Below, piece by piece: positions 11,885-15,956 of a stretch of 15,956 bases of DNA. Location: assembly GCA_937859855.1 (NCBI GenBank), contig CALMAR010000477.1, forward strand, positions 1-15,956, given 5' to 3'. Position numbers and translations under genes: made by a program. The notes under the pieces were generated by a model that worked only from the letters and a program-made list of their open reading frames with translations, did not search any database and was not told the origin of the DNA. The stretch comes from an uncultured Kineosporia sp. GTDB lineage: Bacteria > Actinomycetota > Actinomycetes > Actinomycetales > Kineosporiaceae. The first letter of the stretch is position 1; each line of letters begins with the position of its first letter.

Positions 11885-14361
11885 CAGATGGTCTCCCCAG
11901 ATTCATTCGGGGAATCAGCCTTCGCAGCCTTCGCAGCCTTCGCAGCGGTGGAAATGTGCTGGTCAGAGGCCGATCTGGGTGCGAAGCCTGCCGCTGAGTG
12001 AGGCTTCGCACCGCCAGTCGGAGGCTTCGCACTAGGAGTGGTTGCGAAGCCTGGCCGGTCGGGTGCGAAGCCTGTCGGACGTTCGGGCTTCGCAGCATCG
12101 TCGCTGGTCAGAGCCGGTTTCGAAGCCTGCGAAGGCTGCGAAGGCTGTTCCCCCTCTTGAATCTGACGTTTGATGGTCCAGACCACTCGCCGAGTACGGG
12201 GATCCTTGCTGTCATCGACGTCAAGGCCACCCGCATCGCGGAGAGGCTGCGCGACGCGCCGCAGGGCAGCGTTCACGGCTTGAGCGCCAGTGGGCCAATT
12301 CCGCGGCCGAGGGTCGGGAGGGTTCAGCAGTTCGCCTAGCGCGTCGCCGGTTCCTTTCCACGATCCGATGATCAGGCCCTCCATGAAGCCGATCACGGCA
12401 ATCGCAAACGGGTCCGAGGCGACCACCACGGACGCGAGGTCGGCGCTCTGGGTCGCGTACCGCTCCAAGGCTTTCGTGCCGAGGATCTGGTCGACGGCCG
12501 CGATGATGCGCGAGAAGTCCGCCATGCGTGGCATCTCGTCTAGTTGGACGCCAGGAAGCGCGGCCAGCACCTCGGCTGTGAGGTCCAGCAGGGCGGCGAG
12601 TACGCGTGCGCCGTCGTCCTGGCTGAGAGCGACGTCGGCAGCCGTGCGGCGCTGGTCGGCGGTGATCCGGTGCAGTTCGAGGGACAGCATTCGGTCGGCG
12701 AGGTCGCCGCGCACGGCGCCGTAGTCGATGCCGTTGGCGATGATCACGCGGCGGAAGGCGAGGACGGAGACATCTCCGTCGGAGTAGAGCTGCCGCCGGA
12801 CCATGCCATCGCCGGTCACGGCCCTGCACAGGACGTCGGAGAACCAGGGTGCGACGCCGGAGACGTTGTCCAGGCCGACGAGCCACGAGGCGGAAGCGGT
12901 GACGGCCCACTGTTCGACGTCGCGGGGCATGGACCGCAGCGGCGCCGGTGATGGATCGATCACGCCAACCAGGAGCTCTGTGGCGGTGCTCTTGCCGGTG
13001 CCCTGCTCGCCCACCACGCTGAGCACCGGATGCGGCATGTCCGGCATCAGGGCTGCCACCAGCCACGCCAGGACCAGTGGCCAGTCCTCATCAGCGACGT
13101 TCAGGCGGGTCCGGAGCGGATCAAACGAGGGTGCCTCGGCGTCAGGATCCGAGAGTGGCCCGGTGAGCGCGGTTCGGCGGAACAGCACGGGTGAGGTTTC
13201 CACTACCCGCCACCTGCCCGCGTTGATCTGCACGGCGTGGCCGTCAGCGCGGCCGAGGTCGAGCACTAGGCCGCCCTCGTGCTGGCCGGCCCGGATCGCG
13301 AGCGGTTGAGGATCGGTGGCCAGCGCGATTCCCTCCAGCGCCGTCAGGGCATCGGTCAGGCCAGACGAGCTGGGGACGGTGCCGAACTTCTCGGCGTAGA
13401 GCGCGGCGAGCTCGTTGCGCAGCCCGGTCCTGGTGCCCCGGAATGAGCGGACGACCTGCGGCCCGATCCGGGGCAGCGCGAACGGTGTTCCGTCCGCTGC
13501 GGCGCCGAACTCGTACCTTTCCAGCGCCAGCCGCCGCAGGAGCGTTGCCTGGCTCGGGCCGCGGCCTTCCGATCCGGGCTCCGCCACCTCGGTCGCCGGG
13601 ATGCTGACGGGCACCAGGGTCTCGACTGTGCCCCATTCGGCGAGGTGGTCGGCGGCGTCCTTCCCGGTCGCGGCCTCGACGATCCGGACGGAGCTGGCGG
13701 CTTCGCTGATGGCGGCCGCGATGTCCGAGGCGGTTTGCCGGCCCGGGTCGTCCTTGTCCTGGACGATGATGACGTCGGCGCCGGTCAGAGTCTGGGTGTA
13801 GGCGTTGCGCCACTTGACCCGCTGGCCGTTGCTCCAGGCCCCTTCCGGCCAGGTTGTGCCACAGACCCCCGCCGCGGTCAGCGCGTCGGCGTCCTTCTCG
13901 CCTTCCCCGATGTAGATCGGCTCACCGGCGGCGATCGCGGCCTGCACCTCAGGGAGCCGGTACAGGACTCGCTGGACGTCGCCGAGCCGGTAGACCCGGG
14001 TCCCGTCAGGCTCGCGCCGGTACTGCCGGAACTCCTTGGGCCAGCGGCGTTCCTTGACGAACAGCACCACGCCATTGGCGTCGTGGTACGGGTACTCGGC
14101 CACGACGTCGTAGCCCCGGCTGGTGGCCATCGGGTCGTCGAACAGGTCACGCCGGGCCAGCCCCAGGGCCTTCAGGACGTCGTCGACGTGGCAGCCGGCA
14201 TGGCAGTGGAGCAGCACCCCCGACTCGTTCTGGCTGATCGATAGCGACGCGTTCCGGTCCTCGTGCGCCGGACATGTCGACGACGCTTGATCGCCGCGCA
14301 ACTGCACACGCTGACCAGCCGCGGTCAGGGCGTCAGTGACCCGCTCGAAAGCAGACTTCAT
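11884..14361 (-). CDS. Primase-helicase replication protein (zinc finger, TOPRIM, D5-like AAA+)
   Basis: This is an 825-aa multidomain replication initiator. Start ATG 14361 is preceded by GGGAGG about ten bases upstream; GTG 14394 would add eleven weak residues. A DnaG-like zinc finger is seen in CPAHED (Cys30, His33) and HCHAGC (Cys53, Cys57). TOPRIM motifs are IYIGEGEKDADAL (Glu153, Asp157) and VIIVQDKDD (Asp202, Asp204). The helicase has Walker A VGEQGTGKST (450-459), a Walker B-like SWLVGLDN (Asp498), sensor VIIANGID (Asn543) and DLADR (Arg557). It should open the origin and prime DNA synthesis of the excised island. Residues ~739-815 are low complexity (Ala/Lys/Pro) because the DNA there is an iteron-like array. 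The design matches replication proteins of phage satellites and of many AICE-like elements. Confidence 0.93.
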   Translation of the reverse strand: MKSAFERVTDALTAAGQRVQLRGDQASSTCPAHEDRNASLSISQNESGVLLHCHAGCHVDDVLKALGLARRDLFDDPMATSRGYDVVAEYPYHDANGVVLFVKERRWPKEFRQYRREPDGTRVYRLGDVQRVLYRLPEVQAAIAAGEPIYIGEGEKDADALTAAGVCGTTWPEGAWSNGQRVKWRNAYTQTLTGADVIIVQDKDDPGRQTASDIAAAISEAASSVRIVEAATGKDAADHLAEWGTVETLVPVSIPATEVAEPGSEGRGPSQATLLRRLALERYEFGAAADGTPFALPRIGPQVVRSFRGTRTGLRNELAALYAEKFGTVPSSSGLTDALTALEGIALATDPQPLAIRAGQHEGGLVLDLGRADGHAVQINAGRWRVVETSPVLFRRTALTGPLSDPDAEAPSFDPLRTRLNVADEDWPLVLAWLVAALMPDMPHPVLSVVGEQGTGKSTATELLVGVIDPSPAPLRSMPRDVEQWAVTASASWLVGLDNVSGVAPWFSDVLCRAVTGDGMVRRQLYSDGDVSVLAFRRVIIANGIDYGAVRGDLADRMLSLELHRITADQRRTAADVALSQDDGARVLAALLDLTAEVLAALPGVQLDEMPRMADFSRIIAAVDQILGTKALERYATQSADLASVVVASDPFAIAVIGFMEGLIIGSWKGTGDALGELLNPPDPRPRNWPTGAQAVNAALRRVAQPLRDAGGLDVDDSKDPRTRRVVWTIKRQIQEGEQPSQPSQASKPALTSDDAAKPERPTGFAPDRPGFATTPSAKPPTGGAKPHSAAGFAPRSASDQHISTAAKAAKAAKADSPNESGETI
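11918..12147. repeat. Iteron-like array of GCGAAG/CTTCGC motifs inside the primase 3' end, candidate replication origin
   Basis: At least eleven copies of GCGAAG or its complement lie within 230 bp. Three tandem 9-bp units GCCTTCGCA cover 11918-11944. Six longer copies, close to TGCGAAGCCTG, have cores starting at 11981, 12004, 12025, 12044, 12065 and 12088, that is 23, 21, 19, 21 and 23 bp apart, about two helical turns. Their orientations run forward, two reverse, two forward, reverse on the + strand. A degenerate copy (12120) and two tandem copies (12129, 12138) close the set. Regular spacing in both orientations is typical of iterons bound by initiators. Confidence 0.65.
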
Positions 14362-14466
14362 CCGGCGGTGTCCTCCCGGCTGAGCGCGCACCAAGGCTCG
14401 CTGTCGGACTGGCCGGGTACCGTGGAGCCGAGCACAGCGCGCCCTGCCGGTGCCACCCGCTCATCC

Positions 14467-14499
14467 GCCGCCCCGTTCCCAGCGGGGCGGCCTTTGTTT
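14467..14499 (+). terminator. Rightward intrinsic terminator in the primase leader
   Basis: GCCGCCCCG (14467-14475) and CGGGGCGGC (14483-14491) form a perfect 9-bp stem with a 7-base loop, followed on the + strand by CTTTGTTT. This is a textbook intrinsic terminator, but it faces right, against the leftward operon. It would end a short + strand transcript lying opposite the untranslated leader of the primase message. On the minus strand the hairpin has no T-run but could still slow transcription or fold the leader. Confidence 0.65.
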
Positions 14500-14503
14500 G
14501 GGA

Positions 14504-14839
14504 TCACCAGATCGCCTCCGCAGCAGCGTCTTCCGCGGCTCCGGACATGAAGGTGGTGCAGGTCCTGTCGTGCTGCTCCTCGCACCCGTCGCAGATGATC
14601 TCGCCGCAGCAGGACCGGATGGCGCCGGCAGCCTGATCGCACGGAACCCCGCCCGCGCAGCAATGGCAGAGCTCCAGCCCAGCCAGAGCGGCGGCATTCT
14701 CCAGCCGGTAGAAGGCGTAGTCACGGTTGGGCCAATGGGCGCCCCGGTACTCGGCAAAGGCTAGAGCGAACGCCTCAAGCGGGGTCAGAGCGGGCGGCGT
14801 AGGAGCGACTTCGACTGTTCGATCCAGAGCGACGGTCAC
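14504..14839 (-). CDS. Cys-rich zinc-finger protein, 111 aa
   Basis: Start GTG 14839 overlaps the stop of the excisionase-like gene by four bases, so it is translated with it. The first half is ordinary (PLEAFALAFAEYRGAHW). The second half is packed with Cys: CHCC, CDQ, SCCGEIICDGC, then HDRTC, enough for two zinc ions in a RING-like or treble-clef fold. Such proteins bind DNA or protein. Its place between excisionase and primase, in an operon under the switch, suggests a regulator or replication helper, but I cannot name a family. Confidence 0.7.
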   Translation of the reverse strand: MTVALDRTVEVAPTPPALTPLEAFALAFAEYRGAHWPNRDYAFYRLENAAALAGLELCHCCAGGVPCDQAAGAIRSCCGEIICDGCEEQHDRTCTTFMSGAAEDAAAEAIW

Positions 14840-15069
14840 GCCGACTCCTTGATGCCTAGGAAGGCGAGCAGGTCTACCCGTCGAACCAGGAGGCGCCGCC
14901 CTAGTCGGAGGACGGGCACGGGAAAAGCATTGGTCTTAGCCAGCTCGTAGGTCACGGCCCGGCTGAGCCCTATTGCTCGGCCACCTTCAGGCCAGAGATT
15001 GACCATCGGCGGGTATGCCAGGACGTCCGTCTGCGTCGGGGCAGGCGCCTTCTGAGCTGTGATCGGCAT
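14836..15069 (-). CDS. xis: Excisionase-like HTH_17 DNA-binding protein, 77 aa
   Basis: This is a 77-aa protein with a MerR/HTH_17 fold at ~33-70: IGLSRAVTYELAKTNAFPVP, then LRLGRRLLVRRVDLLAFLG, the standard wing and closing helix of excisionases. GAGGAG six bases before ATG 15069 is a strong ribosome site. As recombination directionality factor it would bend DNA at the attachment site and steer the integrase towards excision. It is the first gene of the leftward operon, so excision would be switched on together with replication and packaging. In classic AICEs xis instead sits just before int on the same strand. An AlpA-like activator role is also possible. Confidence 0.8.
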   Translation of the reverse strand: MPITAQKAPAPTQTDVLAYPPMVNLWPEGGRAIGLSRAVTYELAKTNAFPVPVLRLGRRLLVRRVDLLAFLGIKESA

Positions 15070-15133
15070 TGCGACTCCTCAACTGAGTCATCGAATCGAC
15101 GTGCTTCGCGTCGAACTGATGAGCATGAGAGGA

Positions 15134-15163
15134 AACTTAAGACCACGGTTGCCAACTCGTCAA
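15134..15163 (-). promoter_or_regulatory. Leftward promoter for the excision-replication-packaging operon
   Basis: TTGACG (15163-15158) and TAAGTT (15139-15134) on the minus strand are separated by 18 bp, a good sigma-70-type match with predicted start near 15127. The leader to the excisionase ATG carries two operator copies. Confidence 0.6.
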
Positions 15164-15178
15164 CATGCGGCCTAGTGT
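15149..15178 (+). promoter_or_regulatory. Rightward promoter for the repressor-integrase operon
   Basis: TTGCCA (15149-15154) and TAGTGT (15173-15178) are separated by 18 bp, with predicted start near 15185. It overlaps the leftward promoter back to front, so the two should compete for polymerase. One operator copy lies directly after the start. Confidence 0.55.
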
Positions 15179-15212
15179 TGCGCAACGCGTCGATTTGATG
15201 AGTGGAGCGTAG

Positions 15213-15860
15213 GTGCTGAGTGATGTTCTTGGTGAGCGTTTGGTGCGCCTGCGAAAGGCGGCGGGTATGAACCGGGCTGCGCTTGCTCAGGAGTGCAAGA
15301 ACCTCGGCTGGCCTGCGCTTACTGAGGCGGCGCTAAGCAACATCGAGACGGGCCGCCGCAATGCGGATGGACAGAGGCGCCGAGAAGTATCGGTCGACGA
15401 GTGGCTGGTCTTGGCTGCTGCGCTCCGCATACCCCCAGCGACGCTGCTGTTGCCAGTCGCTGACGCAGCGAAGGTCCGGCTCTTCGGGGACGTAGAGGCC
15501 GCCACGGACCGTGTCCTTGAGTGGATCACTATCGGATTTCCGCCGGACGGGTTGCCCGAGGTTACGACCGAAGCTCGTGAGACCTTGACCCGCACGAATA
15601 TGCACGCGCAATTCGTCGCCGGCCTTCTGGACTCTCTCCGAGACGCGGCAGATGAACCCAGTCAGCTGATGGACGAACACGTCGCGGCTGGCCGCGAGTT
15701 GCTCACCGAACTTCGTCAAAGGATGCGCGCAGCAGGCCAGGTGCCTCCGCAGCTACCCCCCGAACTCGCTGACCTGGACCTCGATCCGATGGCCGCAGAT
15801 GAAGATCCTCAGGCGGCGGAGCGACGCGTGAGGCTGGGACAGCTTCACGGAGGGCGATAA
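15213..15860 (+). CDS. XRE-family repressor-like regulator, 215 aa
   Basis: Start GTG 15213 with GGAG five bases before it. The N-terminal Cro/cI-type helix-turn-helix spans ~8-46 (LVRLRKAAGMNRAALAQEC, then TEAALSNIETGRR), followed by VDEWLVLAAALRIPPATLLL. After this come ~130 residues of charged helix with the Pro-rich linker QVPPQLPPEL. That part has no recognised domain but could dimerise or sense an inducer such as a helper-phage protein. The gene faces the excisionase operon across three operator-like repeats and joins the integrase by a 1-base TAATG overlap. This placement makes it the probable master repressor of the island, similar in role to Stl of SaPIs, though not similar in sequence as far as I can tell. 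Confidence 0.85.
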   Translation: MLSDVLGERLVRLRKAAGMNRAALAQECKNLGWPALTEAALSNIETGRRNADGQRRREVSVDEWLVLAAALRIPPATLLLPVADAAKVRLFGDVEAATDRVLEWITIGFPPDGLPEVTTEARETLTRTNMHAQFVAGLLDSLRDAADEPSQLMDEHVAAGRELLTELRQRMRAAGQVPPQLPPELADLDLDPMAADEDPQAAERRVRLGQLHGGR

Positions 15861-15956
15861 TGCCCCGCGGTTCCGTCTACAAGCGTTGCCCCTGCGGCAC
15901 CACGGGTACGCCGGGCAATCGGGCCTGTAAGAAGGCCCATGGCACTTGGTGGTGGC
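15860..15956 (+). CDS. int: Tyrosine integrase, N-terminus only (window ends)
   Basis: ATG 15860 overlaps the repressor stop (TAATG) and has GGAGG six bases before it. Only 32 residues are visible: MPRGSVYKRCPCG, two further Cys/His (ACKKAHG) and WWW. This start, with a short Cys/His cluster ending in Gly-x-Trp-Trp, is the hallmark of the phage-type tyrosine recombinases of actinobacterial integrative elements. The catalytic domain and any attachment site lie beyond the window. It is co-expressed with the repressor, so integration is favoured when the island is silent. Confidence 0.85.
   Translation, partial: MPRGSVYKRCPCGTTGTPGNRACKKAHGTWWW

Larger units (their letters stand above)
15086..15203. 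promoter_or_regulatory. Three operator-like repeats in the divergent switch
   Basis: A 16-bp motif with consensus near CGTCGANTTGATGAGT occurs three times: reversed at 15086-15101, forward at 15109-15124 and forward at 15188-15203. Copies one and three are mutual inverted repeats with two mismatches. Two copies lie just downstream of the predicted leftward start and one just downstream of the rightward start. They are the likely sites of the XRE protein encoded at 15213. A separate perfect palindrome, GTTGCGCAAC, lies at 15177-15186 over the rightward start. Confidence 0.65.

Noticed and set aside
11918..12147. CRISPR array
   Set aside because: Repeats are only 6-11 bp, in both orientations, and lie within coding sequence.
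12221..13066. Long minus-strand frame (281 codons) inside the primase gene
   Set aside because: Arg/Pro/Gly-rich out-of-frame shadow; the primase frame has clear helicase motifs here.
13244..13813. Minus-strand frame of 189 codons within the primase gene
   Set aside because: Another Arg-rich shadow overlapping the real coding frame.
1..15956. tRNA or rRNA genes, insertion sequences
   Set aside because: No cloverleaf, rRNA motif or transposase-like reading frame was recognised.

Overview
The window looks like a mobile accessory island of a high-GC actinobacterium (Streptomyces/Streptosporangiales-like). Evidence: strong G/C bias at third codon positions, many GTG/TTG starts, GGAG-type ribosome sites, an AICE-type FtsK translocase at the left edge, and the N-terminus of an AICE-type tyrosine integrase at the right edge. 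No rRNA, tRNA or CRISPR array is visible.

Left part (1-4661), mostly conjugation or cargo type. It holds the C-terminal two thirds of an FtsK/TraB-like translocase, followed by a dense CTAGC repeat cluster (a possible transfer locus) and a small membrane zinc-finger protein. Next come a leftward set of three small hypothetical genes and a rightward 257-aa protein of unknown function. Last is a translationally coupled XRE regulator plus alpha/beta-hydrolase pair.

Right part (4721-15956), organised like a phage satellite. At 15070-15212 lies a compact divergent switch: two face-to-face promoters and three copies of a 16-bp operator-like repeat. Rightwards it drives an XRE repressor and the integrase. 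Leftwards it drives an excisionase-like protein, a Cys-rich protein, a large primase-helicase, a small zinc protein, a 161-aa unknown, and the small and large terminase subunits. The 3' end of the primase gene carries an iteron-like array with about 21-bp spacing. Beyond TerL are two tandem paralogous HTH_17 proteins on the + strand. They are followed by a leftward late cluster: a scaffold-like 112-aa protein, a full-size tail tape-measure protein and a 105-aa protein.

No portal, major capsid, head-tail connector, major tail, baseplate or lysis gene is present in the window, yet terminase, tape measure and primase are intact and tightly coupled. My main hypothesis is a satellite-like island. 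It would excise, replicate and package itself with its own terminase, and borrow a helper phage's particle while altering head and/or tail assembly through its own scaffold-like and tape-measure proteins. It lies beside, or is fused with, an AICE-like conjugation module. The alternatives are a decayed prophage, or two adjacent elements. Everything functional here is inferred from sequence reading alone; no database search was possible.
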